Positions 1 to 10,065 of a stretch of 64,000 bases of DNA are shown here, piece by piece (positions within the stretch are counted from its first letter, which is position 1; each line of letters opens with the position of its first letter). The DNA is from an uncultured Lachnospiraceae bacterium (GTDB taxonomy: Bacteria; Bacillota; Clostridia; Lachnospirales; Lachnospiraceae): the NCBI GenBank assembly GCA_947164605.1, contig CAMUXE010000008.1:1-64000 (forward strand), in the 5' to 3' direction. Position numbers and translations under genes: made by a program. The notes under the pieces were generated by a model, which was given only the letters and a program-made list of their open reading frames with translations, was not told where the DNA came from and did not search any database.

Positions 1-17
1 CGGTGGTGTGAGAGGTC

Positions 18-43
18 GGAATTTCTCACTTGTGAGAAATTCC
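18..43. repeat. 12-bp inverted repeat downstream of metE
   Basis: GGAATTTCTCAC is followed by a 2-nt spacer and its exact reverse complement. The repeat lies about 80 nt past the metE stop codon. It could fold as a hairpin in the metE transcript, but no T-tract follows on either strand, so an intrinsic terminator is not proven. An operator or part of a neighbouring gene's 3' flank is equally possible. Confidence 0.4.
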
Positions 44-125
44 TCCTACTCGATTAAAGATATTTTATGCATTTTATCTTCTTGATTCTATCAAATATCT
101 GCTTATTTCAAGTTGTTATATGCAT

Positions 126-2528
126 TTATTCAACTATTTCCTGTTTTTGGCGTAAGGCCTTGGCAGCTAAGACAAGATTTTTGAGGCTGGCGATAGTCTC
201 TGGGAGGTCACGGGTCTTGAGGCCACAGTCAGGATTTACCCAAAGTTTGTCAGGATTAACGTATTTAAGCATTTTTTCAAGCACAGCTGTGATTTCTTCA
301 ACTGATGGAACCCTTGGAGAGTGAATATCGTAAACGCCCGGTCCTACCTCTGTGCGGAAATTATTTTTTGCCAGTGAGTTTAATATCTGCAGATCGGAAC
401 GTGATGCTTCGAAAGTGATTACATCCGCATCCATAGCATCGATTGCAGGTATTATATCGGTGAATTCAGAGTAGCACATATGGGTGTGAATCTGTGTATC
501 TGCTGCGACGCCACTGTGTACAAGACGGAAGGCTGGAATAGCCCAGTCGAGGTAGTCCTTATCCCAGTCACTCTTTCTGAGTGGGAGCTTTTCGCGAAGT
601 GCAGCCTCGTCTATCTGGATTACCTTAATGCCGGCAGCCTCCAAATCAAGAACTTCGTCACGAATAGCAAGTGCTATCTGAATGGCTGATTCGCGAGGAC
701 TGATATCCTCTCTAGTGAAGGACCAGTTTAGGATTGTGACAGGGCCTGTAAGCATACCTTTGACAGGCTTTTTTGTCAGACTTTGAGCATATTGAGACCA
801 TTCTACTGTGATAGGGGCACTTCTTGAAATATCTCCCCATATAATAGGCGGCTTGACGCATCGACTTCCATAAGACTGAACCCAGGCATTCTGTGTAAAG
901 ACATAACCTTTTAAGTGGGAACCAAAATACTCTACCATGTCATTGCGTTCAAATTCACCATGTACAAGCATATCAATATCAAGATCTTCTTGGATTTTAA
1001 TCCATTCTGCAATCTTTTCTTTGTTGAATTTCTTATAGTCCTCCAAAGATATTTCTCCATTGCGAAAAGCCTTTCGAGTCTTCTTTACATCAGAAGTCTG
1101 AGGGAAGGAACCTATGGTAGTTGTTGGGAATTTCGCAAGCGCGAGTCTTGTCTTTTGGACCTTTTCTCTCTTGTCAAATTCGGGCAGTCTTGTAAAATCT
1201 TCTTCTTTTACTTTGGCTAATCTGGATTGGACTGCTGAATCATTGACATTGGCACGGCTTTTCAATAGGTGAACATTGTTGAGATAAAGGCTTTCTGATT
1301 CATAAGAAAGGCTTGAAGCTAAGAGTTTTAAGTCTGAAAGTTCGCCGAGCTTCTCCTTTGCAAAGGCAAATGCTTTCTTCACATCGCATGAAAGCTTGCT
1401 CTCAGATTCTACACTATATGGAAGGTGAAGAAGGGAACATGAAGTGCTTATTACAAGGGATATATTCTTATCTTCAAGGGATTTAATCCTCTTTAAGGTC
1501 TTGTCGTAGTTGTTTCTCCAGATATTTTTACCATTTACTAAACCTGCAAAAAGGGTCTTATCTGAAGGGAAACCATAAGTCTCAATAAGGCTGGCTGTCT
1601 GCTTTCCCTCAATAAAATCTAGACCAATCGCATCGAAATCAAGATTTATCAACTCAGAATAGATATCACGCACATCTCCAAAATATGTATTTAAGAGAAG
1701 TTTGAGATTTTTGTTTTCTCTCTTAACAGGCAGGATGATTTCGTAAAGAGCTTTGAAGAGGGAGATATCATCATTACTTAAGTCATTTACAAGGAAAGGC
1801 TCATCTAGCTGAATCCAGTCTGCACCGGCTTTTCCAAGCTTAAGAATAAGACTTGCATATGCACTAGCTAGATCCTTGGCATATGAAGATGCATCTTTCT
1901 TACCCTTGTATTTACACAATTTTAGAAGGGTGAAAGGTCCTATTAAGACAGGCTTAGTCTGAATGCCATAAGATTTTGCCTCGAGAAATTCATCAAGGGC
2001 TTTCAGATGAGTAGTCTTATTCAAAGCATTTGCCTCGTCGAAATCGTCAGTATTAAGTTCTATCTTTGTTGTGTCGTCTATTTCAGGAACCATGTAGTGG
2101 TAGTTGGTGTTGAACCATTTTTTCATTGCGAGAGCCTTAACATCACCGGCTGAGCCCTGGTAGCCCCTTGCAAGGGCAAAATAAGTTTCTAGCTCAGAAA
2201 GCCCAAGAGCTTTATATCTGTCTGGAACTATATTAAAAAGGACAGCTGTGTCAAGAAGCTGATCATAGAAAGAAAAGTCATTGGATGCTATGTAGTCGAT
2301 TCCTGCAGCTTTTTGCTCATTCCAGTGCTTTAGCCTAAGCTCCTTTGCCAGCTCTTTTAAGTCATTTTCACCTATCTTGCCGCTGAAAAACTTTTCAAGG
2401 CCCCATTTCAATTCTCTATTGGCACCTATTCTTGGAAAACCTGAGACAGAAGACTTGTAAGTTTTAGTTTTTTGCTTGGCTGTAAAGTTCTCATTTGCTT
2501 TACATGCCTTGTCATAATTAGTATTCAT
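126..2528 (-). CDS. metE: Cobalamin-independent methionine synthase
   Basis: This 800-residue cytoplasmic enzyme transfers the methyl group of 5-methyltetrahydropteroyl-triglutamate to homocysteine, the last step of methionine synthesis. The N-terminal half opens with the family motif SGFPRIGANRELKW after about 28 extra residues. The C-terminal barrel carries the zinc ligands: HTHMCYSEF (His and Cys, about residue 683) and NPDCGLKTR (Cys near 768). Length is slightly above the usual 750-770 residues because of the N-terminal extension. The start is fixed by AAGGAGG eight bases before ATG. It is divergent from corA with only 92 bp between them, which leaves no room for a SAM riboswitch or T-box leader. 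No partner methionine gene is next to it. Assignment is firm. Confidence 0.97.
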   Translation of the reverse strand: MNTNYDKACKANENFTAKQKTKTYKSSVSGFPRIGANRELKWGLEKFFSGKIGENDLKELAKELRLKHWNEQKAAGIDYIASNDFSFYDQLLDTAVLFNIVPDRYKALGLSELETYFALARGYQGSAGDVKALAMKKWFNTNYHYMVPEIDDTTKIELNTDDFDEANALNKTTHLKALDEFLEAKSYGIQTKPVLIGPFTLLKLCKYKGKKDASSYAKDLASAYASLILKLGKAGADWIQLDEPFLVNDLSNDDISLFKALYEIILPVKRENKNLKLLLNTYFGDVRDIYSELINLDFDAIGLDFIEGKQTASLIETYGFPSDKTLFAGLVNGKNIWRNNYDKTLKRIKSLEDKNISLVISTSCSLLHLPYSVESESKLSCDVKKAFAFAKEKLGELSDLKLLASSLSYESESLYLNNVHLLKSRANVNDSAVQSRLAKVKEEDFTRLPEFDKREKVQKTRLALAKFPTTTIGSFPQTSDVKKTRKAFRNGEISLEDYKKFNKEKIAEWIKIQEDLDIDMLVHGEFERNDMVEYFGSHLKGYVFTQNAWVQSYGSRCVKPPIIWGDISRSAPITVEWSQYAQSLTKKPVKGMLTGPVTILNWSFTREDISPRESAIQIALAIRDEVLDLEAAGIKVIQIDEAALREKLPLRKSDWDKDYLDWAIPAFRLVHSGVAADTQIHTHMCYSEFTDIIPAIDAMDADVITFEASRSDLQILNSLAKNNFRTEVGPGVYDIHSPRVPSVEEITAVLEKMLKYVNPDKLWVNPDCGLKTRDLPETIASLKNLVLAAKALRQKQEIVE

Positions 2529-2620
2529 ATATTTATCCTCCTTATTGCAGATATGATTATAAGCATAGGAGCATAGATAGAAAAATATATAATTTTATAG
2601 GTGGTCAATAGATTTAATCT

Positions 2621-3613
2621 ATGGCAAAATGCTTAGGCAAATGTTATATAATAGGTGCAGGAAATTATTATGAAAGCTGGTTGGATATGTTTTACGAGAT
2701 AAGCGATGAGATTAGGATTCTAGACAAGTGGGAAGCTGATAGCAAAAATTTGTGTTTTGCCTGTATTTCAAGTCAGGAATTGAGGGAGAAGGGGAGTATA
2801 TTCGGATTTGACGAGGAGACTATTCTTGCGAGCCAGAAGGAGAACAGGGTCTTTAGAACTGGTGTGGATGTGCATGAGAATTACACTTTTACCAAACTTA
2901 GAATTCTGCAAAAAGATGGAAACTGGGACTTTATCTCAATATATTTTAAAAAGAATCTCTTGCTGATTGTTGACATTAAAGATGATGATGAGTCGACTAG
3001 GGAATCTTTTTTAAATGCCCTCAAGAAGTTTCCAATCAAGAGGATTAATCTTGAAAGGCTTATTTCCTGCTTCTTTGAGATATTGCTGACTGACGGGACT
3101 GAGATTTCTGAGGAGATTAGGATAATACTTGGCAAGAAAGAGGAAGAGATAATAAAGGGCATAGCTGGACAAGACTTCAATACTGATCTTATGAAGTTGA
3201 AGAAGAGAATACAGGGCTATGTCACCTATTACGACCAGCTCATAGATATTGCTGAGACCTATGAGGAAAATGATAATGAAATCCTCCGCGAGAAGAAGAT
3301 GATTTACATCACTAACTTAAAGAATAAGCTGACAAGGCTATCTGACGATATGAAATCGCTGAGCGGCTCAGCAGACCATATACAAGACGCTTATGCAACC
3401 TATCTTGACCAGAAGATGAACAGCACCATGAAGGTTTTTACAGTGCTGACATCAATCTTCTTTCCACTGACCATAATAGTGGGATGGTATGGCATGAACT
3501 TTAGCAATATGCCTGAACTGAGCTGGGAGTATGGATATGCTTATGTGATTGTCTTGTCTTTGGTTTGCATACTAGCTTTGATCATAATTGGAAAAAGGAA
3601 AAAGTGGTTTTAA
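2621..3613 (+). CDS. corA: CorA-family divalent cation transporter
   Basis: This is a 330-residue Mg2+/Co2+ (possibly Ni2+ or Zn2+) channel of the inner membrane. The long N-terminal part is the cytoplasmic funnel, rich in charged helices (about residues 150-265). Two transmembrane helices lie at the C-terminus, and the selectivity signature YGMN follows the first of them in WYGMNFSNMPEL. The basic tail GKRKKWF fits the cytoplasmic end. The ATG used has only a weak ribosome site (TAGGTGG, about 16 nt upstream), so a start a few codons downstream is possible. It is divergent from metE and closed by a strong terminator, so it is probably a single-gene transcript. The ion actually carried cannot be read from the sequence. 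Confidence 0.9.
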   Translation: MAKCLGKCYIIGAGNYYESWLDMFYEISDEIRILDKWEADSKNLCFACISSQELREKGSIFGFDEETILASQKENRVFRTGVDVHENYTFTKLRILQKDGNWDFISIYFKKNLLLIVDIKDDDESTRESFLNALKKFPIKRINLERLISCFFEILLTDGTEISEEIRIILGKKEEEIIKGIAGQDFNTDLMKLKKRIQGYVTYYDQLIDIAETYEENDNEILREKKMIYITNLKNKLTRLSDDMKSLSGSADHIQDAYATYLDQKMNSTMKVFTVLTSIFFPLTIIVGWYGMNFSNMPELSWEYGYAYVIVLSLVCILALIIIGKRKKWF

Positions 3614-3620
3614 GAGGCAT

Positions 3621-3661
3621 AAGGAATAATACAAAATTTGTATGTATTCCTTTTTTTTTTT
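3621..3661 (+). terminator. Intrinsic terminator after corA
   Basis: A long stem (AAGGAATA..ACAAA paired with TTTGT..TATTCCTT) is followed directly by eleven T residues. It begins seven nucleotides after the corA stop codon. Confidence 0.88.
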
Positions 3662-3785
3662 GGAAATAAAAAACTGTATCATTATTATGATTTATTTTTT
3701 ATAATAATAGTGATTTGACAGGTGGTTACTTGGGCTTTTAGTCGGTAAGCATTTTGTGAATTTTAAAGCTAAGGGAGAAAAAAAC

Positions 3786-4493
3786 ATGCTTAAAATTGAA
3801 CATTTGACGAAAAAATACTCAGACAAGAAGGCTGTAGATGATCTGACTTTGCAGATCAAGTCAGGCGAAATCTATGGCTTTATAGGTCATAACGGTGCGG
3901 GTAAGACAACTACTTTGCGCTCAGTTGTTGGAATACAGCAATTTGACGAGGGCACTATCACAATTGATGGTCACTCTATAATTGATGAGCCCATAGTTTG
4001 CAAGAAGATGCTGGCCTACATACCAGATAATCCTGATCTCTATGAATTTATGTCGGGAATACAGTATCTGAATTTTGTGGCGGATATTTATGAAGTAGAC
4101 TCGAATCTCAGGGCAGAGCGCATTAAAAAGTATGCTGACAGCTTAGAAATTAGCAAGGATTTAGCTCAGCCAATCAGTGCTTACTCTCATGGTATGAAGC
4201 AGAAGCTGGCCATAGTATCGGCCTGGTTACATGATCCTAAGCTGATTATTATGGATGAGCCCTTTGTTGGCTTAGACCCTAAAGCTTCACATATTTTAAA
4301 AGGAATGATGCGTGAAGTTTGTGATAATGGTGGAGCAATCTTTTTCTCTACCCATGTGCTTGAAGTCGCTGAAAAACTCTGTGACAAAGTTGCCATAATA
4401 AAAGCTGGCAAGCTGATTCGCATGGGAAGTATGGAAGAGGTAAAGGGAGATGACACTCTAGAAGAAGTTTTCTTGGAACTGGAGGGTGAATAA
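3786..4493 (+). CDS. ABC-2 type transporter, ATP-binding subunit
   Basis: A 235-residue ATPase that powers the membrane protein encoded next. Visible motifs in order are Walker A (GHNGAGKTTT), a signature-loop variant (YSHGMKQKL), Walker B (LIIMDEPFVGLDP) and the H-loop (STHVLEV). I take the ATG at 3786 rather than the in-frame one at 3756, because AAGGGAG sits eight bases before it and the protein then starts at MLKIEHLTKKY, where the family starts. It overlaps the permease start by one base (TAATG), a sign of translational coupling. Substrate is unknown. The family includes exporters of lipids, peptides and drugs. Confidence 0.93.
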   Translation: MLKIEHLTKKYSDKKAVDDLTLQIKSGEIYGFIGHNGAGKTTTLRSVVGIQQFDEGTITIDGHSIIDEPIVCKKMLAYIPDNPDLYEFMSGIQYLNFVADIYEVDSNLRAERIKKYADSLEISKDLAQPISAYSHGMKQKLAIVSAWLHDPKLIIMDEPFVGLDPKASHILKGMMREVCDNGGAIFFSTHVLEVAEKLCDKVAIIKAGKLIRMGSMEEVKGDDTLEEVFLELEGE

Positions 4494-6082
4494 TGCTTAA
4501 GATCCTTGTAAAAAAACAGATCAAAGAGTTGTTTAGTGCCTATTTCTTTGATTCAAAAAAGAAGAAGATGAGATCTAAAGCAACTATTGCTCTGTATTTT
4601 CTTCTTTTCTTTGGAATTATCTTTGGAATTTTTGGCGATTTCATATATAGCCTGGCCTCAAAATTGGACGTCTTATTTACGATGGACTTGGATTGGTTTT
4701 ATTTTGTTATAACTGGTATGTGTGCCATCACATTTAGCTTTTTCCTTGCAGCCTTCTCGACATACTCATCAGTTTATGAGGCAAAGGATAATGACCTGCT
4801 TCTGTCTATGCCAATACCGGTTAAGTACATTTTAATATCAAGAATAATCAGTGTTTATGGCATGTGCCTCTTTTACAGTTTACCAATAACTATAACATCT
4901 TCAATTGTATATTTGAAAAGCAAGGACTTTGCACCATTTATATGTCTATCTTGCCTTATTTGGGCTTTTGTAGTATCAGTGATTTCCTTTTTGTTAAGTA
5001 CAATTTTGGGATATATCATTGCTAAAATTTCAAGTTTGGTAAAGAAAAAGAAACTTGTAAATATGCTCTTTTCTCTTGCTTTTATATGCTTATATTATTT
5101 TGTAAATTTTAGGCTCAACAAGATTGTAAATAGCATCATAAGCAATGCTATTGTATATGGAAACAGCATAAAGGATAAGGGACTTACTATATATCTTTTT
5201 GGTAGGATAGCATGTGGAGATCTCGATGCAATTTTTGGTTATAGCATAGCATGTTTGGGACTCCTCCTTTTTGTTTACAGGGTTATGACCAGAAGCTTTG
5301 GTCGTCTTCTGGTTTCTACAGGAAAACAAGCTCACATAGAGTATAAGGAGAAAAAGGTAGCGGCAAAGAGCCAGTTTATGGCCCTTCTTTCAAAAGAATT
5401 TTCAAGATTTGCGTCTAGTCCGCAATATATGCTCAACTGTGGTATGGGAGTTTTTCTTATGCCAATAATGGCAGTTTTTATATTCATAAAGGGAGCTAAA
5501 TTGCAGGAAGCATTAATGAAAGAAGGTGTAGGACTTCCTTTTACAGTTATGGCTATTGGTGTAATCTGCATTTTGAGTACAATGAATGATATGGTTGCAC
5601 CTTCAATATCATTAGAAGGTAAGGCTTTTTGGATTTGCAGGTCTCTACCTGTATCGCCTAAACTTATAATAAGGGCTAAACTGGCAATGCAGTTAATACT
5701 GACCATAATACCGCTTGCTTTAGTTTCAGTATCTTCATGCATAGTATTTGACTGTGGCTTTTGGGATAAGTTTTTAATTATTCTCATTCCTATAATTTAT
5801 AGCGTATTTAACTCTTTATTTGATCTCAGGATGGCTTTTTATAAGCCTGATTTTAACTGGACTAATGAGATTTATCCAATAAAACAGAGCCTCTCGGTCT
5901 TTGTATCACTCTTTGGCGGCTGGATATACGTAGCTGCCTTTATAGGTCTATATAGCTTTGCTTATCAGTTTATAAGCCAGTTGCTATACTCTGCTCTTTT
6001 TATGGCCTTGACCTTGGTTTTGATACTTATCCTTACGCTTTGGTTGGAAAAAGTAGCGGTTAAAAGATTTGAAGAACTTTAG
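4493..6082 (+). CDS. ABC-2 type transporter, large permease subunit
   Basis: A 529-residue polytopic membrane protein with about twelve hydrophobic segments and a cytoplasmic N-terminus rich in lysine (FDSKKKKMRSK). It is of the large ABC-2 permease class that has two halves in one chain (first half to about residue 265, a basic loop with EYKEKKVAAKSQFMALLSKEF, then a second half). Its start codon overlaps the stop of the ATPase gene, so the two form one exporter. The conserved PIPVKYILISR and SLPVSPKLIIRAKL stretches are the coupling-helix regions, and they are repeated in the two halves. Substrate unknown. Confidence 0.88.
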   Translation: MLKILVKKQIKELFSAYFFDSKKKKMRSKATIALYFLLFFGIIFGIFGDFIYSLASKLDVLFTMDLDWFYFVITGMCAITFSFFLAAFSTYSSVYEAKDNDLLLSMPIPVKYILISRIISVYGMCLFYSLPITITSSIVYLKSKDFAPFICLSCLIWAFVVSVISFLLSTILGYIIAKISSLVKKKKLVNMLFSLAFICLYYFVNFRLNKIVNSIISNAIVYGNSIKDKGLTIYLFGRIACGDLDAIFGYSIACLGLLLFVYRVMTRSFGRLLVSTGKQAHIEYKEKKVAAKSQFMALLSKEFSRFASSPQYMLNCGMGVFLMPIMAVFIFIKGAKLQEALMKEGVGLPFTVMAIGVICILSTMNDMVAPSISLEGKAFWICRSLPVSPKLIIRAKLAMQLILTIIPLALVSVSSCIVFDCGFWDKFLIILIPIIYSVFNSLFDLRMAFYKPDFNWTNEIYPIKQSLSVFVSLFGGWIYVAAFIGLYSFAYQFISQLLYSALFMALTLVLILILTLWLEKVAVKRFEEL

Positions 6083-6197
6083 GATTATTTATTCAAGTTC
6101 TTTGAAAAAAAGGCCATGATTACAGTAGCAGTCGCATGTACCCTATAACAAGCGGGTAGAATTTGGCAAAAATAGGGGAGATTTTACAGAAAGTTTT

Positions 6198-6229
6198 AGA
6201 GGAATCTTTTGAGATTCCTCTATTTTTTT
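6198..6229 (+). terminator. Intrinsic terminator before the pectin esterase gene
   Basis: A perfect 10-bp stem (AGAGGAATCT / AGATTCCTCT, loop TTTG) is followed by seven T. It ends the ABC transporter transcript. The 115 bases upstream contain a smaller hairpin (TACCC..GGGTA, 6139-6158) of unknown role. Confidence 0.87.
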
Positions 6230-6345
6230 GCAAAAAAAGCCGATAAACCTAAAAAAAAATGTAGTAATCTTTATTTCTTTATAGTTTGCTTTATAAAAAC
6301 ATGATAATATTTGTACATATTTGAATAATTTTAAGGAGGTTTTTT

Positions 6346-9300
6346 ATGCTTATGAGCAAAAAGCTGAAAAAAAGAGTCATGTCAATTGTGATGTGTCTCA
6401 TTTTGATTGCCGGCATGATGCCAACTAGTGCAATCGAAACAAAGGCTGCAGCAGCAGATGTCAAAATTGACTTAAGTGCTAAGGCTGCAGGCGACACTAT
6501 TGCTAGTGTTGGAAAAGCTACATTTAAGGCTTCACAGGCACTCGCAGTTAGTGATAGAGTAACTAGTGTTGGTGATGCGGATTACACACAGGCATTAAAG
6601 TCTGGTGGCGTTAATAACGGAAAGGTTGGAACTTCTAAGGCTAGAGTATTCGGTTGTATGACTTCAGAAGTTGATGCAGATCTTGCAGTTACATACTTTA
6701 TCAGTGGAGTAAAAGATTCTTATATCTTTGAGAGCGACAGCGAATTAAGCATGGATGCATCTAATCCGGCAACATTTGACGCAACAAATGCTTATGAGAA
6801 GGTTTCATGTACTGAGTCAACTGGCGCAGGTCAGAGAGTAGTATTTACAGCTAAGGCTGGAAAGTTTTACTACCTTGTGGGCGTAGGTACAAACCTTGAA
6901 GTATTAAACTTTGAGTTCGTAGCAGAGAAGGTTGCACCTGGCAACGGTGTTGACTTCACATACATCATGGATGAAAATGCAGTTGATGGTGTAGTTGCTA
7001 CAGGTGAGAAGACATTCGGCGATAGCAAGCTCTTACTTGCAGGTCAGACTGTAAGTGGCACTATCACTCAGTATACAGTTAAATCTGGCAAGAAGGTTAC
7101 TATTAACGGTCAGGATTATGACTCTTACACATCTGGTAAGAGACATGCTGATGCAAACAATATTCCTACACTTCCAGGTGAGGGCGATGGTTGTCTTGCA
7201 GTATTCACACCGGCTGCAGATGGAATGTTCACAGTTTACTACAATTCTACTTCATACATTGCAATACATGATTTCAACACTGCTGATGGCAGCAAGAATG
7301 GTGTGACAAATTCTGACATTGGTCTCTCAGAGTATTCATTCCATGTTGAGACAGGTCATTCATATGTTATGTCTACAACAGGTAAGACAAATAACATGTT
7401 CTATGCTGGATACCAGTACATTGTTGACAAGGAAAAGACTGTTAACGTCAATGTGACAAATGTTGATGCAACAGTAAGTGATGGAACAAAATTTACACTT
7501 GTAGATGCAAAGCTTGGTGGTAAGGAAATCACTGTTAAAGAGGGCTCTAACTCAGTTAAGTTATTAGCTGGCCACACATATAAGCTTGCTTCAAATGATG
7601 GTGGTGTTAAGCCACTTTGCAATGGTGAGGAGTCATTCACTGTTGGTGATAGCGATACAGTTGAGATTACACTTAACAATGTTCCAGACGTTACACTTTC
7701 TGGTAATCTTCTTGGAACAGATGCTTCTGATATTGAGTCACTCGCATTTACAAATATGACTAGTGGAGTTGCATTCCCTGTAACAATTACTGGTGACACA
7801 TATACAGTAAGTCTTAAGCCAGGTGAGTACAATGCTTCAGTTGTATCAAACAAGGGCGGTGTTACATACGACAGAGCTAGCGTTAAGGCTAATGTAGAAA
7901 ATATTGATAATGTATTTGTAGAGTATGCTGATCCAGCATCAAAGAGAGATTACAACTACGCATCAATTCCTAATATGGACACTACAGGTTCTGTAGCAGT
8001 TGAGACAGGTAAGACACATACTGTTGCAAAGCAGGATGCTACAATTAAGATTCCTGTAAGTGGTCAGGCTAAGATCGTAGTTAAGGCTTATTATGCAGCA
8101 GGCTTCACAATTAATGATGAGGCATTCACATGTGATTCAGCTTCTACATCAAAGATCGATACATATGAGAAGGTAGTTGATGGTGACGCTACAATCACAT
8201 TCACAGCACCTAACTCATACCTCACAGGAATTTCTGTAATTCCTATGCACGAGTTCAAGAGCGAAATTAACGTTCCTGAAGATTATGCAACTCTTAACGA
8301 GGCTTCAGATGCTATTCTTGGTATGACAGACAGACCAGAAGGCGAAGAGGGTAGAGTAACAATTAACCTTAACACAGACCTTTTCCAGCAGACAGTTATG
8401 GCTGCTCCTTATGTAACACTTAAGGGTAATGGCCATACAGTTTCTTGGTACTATGGTGTTGGAACTAAGTATTATTCAGTAGATCCAGCAACAGGTCTTT
8501 ACAACAGAACTCTCTTCATGGATAAGTATTCAAGTGAAGAAGGTAATGGTAGCCTTTGGGGTGGTGTATTTATCGTAAGAGGTGACAACTTCCTTGCAGA
8601 GGATACAACATTTAAGAATACTTACAACTATGAGGTAACAGATTTAGAGAAGTATGACATAGCTGGTTCTCTCCTTAACGGTGTAGACAGATTGGCTGAT
8701 GGCATCAATGTTGCTGATTACAAGTACAAAGAAAGATCAAACGCTTTCTATATCGAAGCAAACAATGTAGAGTGTTACAACTGTAAGATCCTTTCAAGCC
8801 AGGATACACTTGGTAGAAATGGTTCTGCAAACAATGGATATCACACATACTTCAAAGATTGTACAATCGGTGGTAATGTAGATTACATCTGTGGTGAATT
8901 TGCTGCAGTATTTGATAACTGTGAATTACAGTGGAAGACATACACAAATGCTGATTCAAAGAACAATGGTATCGGCTATATCGTAGCTCCAAAGACAAGC
9001 CCATATGTATTCAGAGATTGTTGGGTATCTGTAGATGGCAATCAGGGTGACGCAACAGTTCTTGGTTACTTAGGAAGAACATGGGGCGCAGCTTCAAATG
9101 CTTCATACATCAACCTTGAGACAAACGGATACATCAGTACTGATGGCTGGGGTGAGATGGGAAGTGGAGAAAAGGCTTCAGCTATCTTTAATGAGTATAA
9201 CCTTAAGAACAATGGCGAAGATTTCTCTACAACAGGTTACACAAACAATACTATGGATGCTGTAGCTGATTACATCGACAACGATGAGAGAACAGCAGTT

Positions 9301-9810
9301 AACACAGTTCTTGCTGATTGGACTCCACTTCACTATCCAATAAATCAGCCAGAATATGAAATTATTGAGGGAGCTTTCCAGGAACTTAACTATGATGATC
9401 ATAAGGATCTCACAGTAAGATCAAATGCTCCATTCAACAAGTTCTTATATGTAATGGTTGATGATGTAGAAATCGCAAGTGATAACTACACAGTTGCTGA
9501 GGGATCTACTATCGTTACACTCAAGGATTCTTACCTTGACACACTTGAGGCTGGAGAGCACAAGTTAACAGTTGTTTCAAACGATGGTCAGGCTTCAACA
9601 ACATTTATAATTCTTAAGTCAGAGCCACAGAGCGAAGAAGCTCAGGCAGAAGATGAGACTCCATCAAGCGTTGAGGAAGTTATTGTTGAGTTGGTAAGAC
9701 AGGTAGCTCCAAGCACAGGTGATGCTTCAGGATTCCTTCTCTTCATGCTTCTCATGGCTACTTCAGCTACAGTACTTGTAGCCAGCAAGAAGAAGTCTTC
9801 AAAGAGATAA
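6346..9810 (+). CDS. Secreted, surface-anchored pectin methylesterase
   Basis: This 1154-residue extracellular enzyme removes methyl esters from pectin. The signal peptide is MLMSKKLKKRVMSIVMCLIL with cleavage probably after TKAAA. Residues of about 35-640 form beta-rich accessory domains, likely carbohydrate-binding or Ig-like. The CE8 pectinesterase domain spans about 640-1010 and shows QDTL (acid/base Asp, about 821), VDYICGEF (nucleophile Asp, about 845, in place of the usual DFIFG) and LGRTW (substrate Arg, about 910). An Ig-like stretch follows. The tail has APSTGD (about 1122), a hydrophobic helix and KKKSSKR, a layout like a sortase signal but not the canonical LPxTG. AAGGAGG precedes the ATG. 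Codon use is strongly biased (ACA, GCA, GGT), which suggests high expression. It stands alone between two terminators. Confidence 0.93.
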   Translation: MLMSKKLKKRVMSIVMCLILIAGMMPTSAIETKAAAADVKIDLSAKAAGDTIASVGKATFKASQALAVSDRVTSVGDADYTQALKSGGVNNGKVGTSKARVFGCMTSEVDADLAVTYFISGVKDSYIFESDSELSMDASNPATFDATNAYEKVSCTESTGAGQRVVFTAKAGKFYYLVGVGTNLEVLNFEFVAEKVAPGNGVDFTYIMDENAVDGVVATGEKTFGDSKLLLAGQTVSGTITQYTVKSGKKVTINGQDYDSYTSGKRHADANNIPTLPGEGDGCLAVFTPAADGMFTVYYNSTSYIAIHDFNTADGSKNGVTNSDIGLSEYSFHVETGHSYVMSTTGKTNNMFYAGYQYIVDKEKTVNVNVTNVDATVSDGTKFTLVDAKLGGKEITVKEGSNSVKLLAGHTYKLASNDGGVKPLCNGEESFTVGDSDTVEITLNNVPDVTLSGNLLGTDASDIESLAFTNMTSGVAFPVTITGDTYTVSLKPGEYNASVVSNKGGVTYDRASVKANVENIDNVFVEYADPASKRDYNYASIPNMDTTGSVAVETGKTHTVAKQDATIKIPVSGQAKIVVKAYYAAGFTINDEAFTCDSASTSKIDTYEKVVDGDATITFTAPNSYLTGISVIPMHEFKSEINVPEDYATLNEASDAILGMTDRPEGEEGRVTINLNTDLFQQTVMAAPYVTLKGNGHTVSWYYGVGTKYYSVDPATGLYNRTLFMDKYSSEEGNGSLWGGVFIVRGDNFLAEDTTFKNTYNYEVTDLEKYDIAGSLLNGVDRLADGINVADYKYKERSNAFYIEANNVECYNCKILSSQDTLGRNGSANNGYHTYFKDCTIGGNVDYICGEFAAVFDNCELQWKTYTNADSKNNGIGYIVAPKTSPYVFRDCWVSVDGNQGDATVLGYLGRTWGAASNASYINLETNGYISTDGWGEMGSGEKASAIFNEYNLKNNGEDFSTTGYTNNTMDAVADYIDNDERTAVNTVLADWTPLHYPINQPEYEIIEGAFQELNYDDHKDLTVRSNAPFNKFLYVMVDDVEIASDNYTVAEGSTIVTLKDSYLDTLEAGEHKLTVVSNDGQASTTFIILKSEPQSEEAQAEDETPSSVEEVIVELVRQVAPSTGDASGFLLFMLLMATSATVLVASKKKSSKR

Positions 9811-9909
9811 TAAAATGCAGACTAGGACTTAGTTCTATAAAGCAAACAATTTAAAAAAGCTAATTGCAAAATAAGCAAATAAAGCTGACATAGCAATATT
9901 GTTTTTTAC

Positions 9910-9943
9910 AGCCAGGGATTGGAAATAATCCCTGGCTTTTTTT
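9910..9943 (+). terminator. Intrinsic terminator after the pectin esterase gene
   Basis: An 11-bp perfect stem (AGCCAGGGATT paired with AATCCCTGGCT) is followed by seven T, about 100 nt after the stop codon. Confidence 0.92.
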
Positions 9944-10065
9944 CTCTTTGACTAATTCATAAGTAAAAGATGCCTTTTTATGCATGTTTTAGGAAATCTT
10001 TATGGGTTTAGGGATAGATAATTGTTATAATTTTATATATGTGTTTTTAAGGGAGGAATTGCCTT

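Noticed and set aside
2529-2620. SAM riboswitch or T-box before metE
   Set aside because: Only 92 bp separate metE from corA, the ribosome site sits at its end, and no conserved box is visible.
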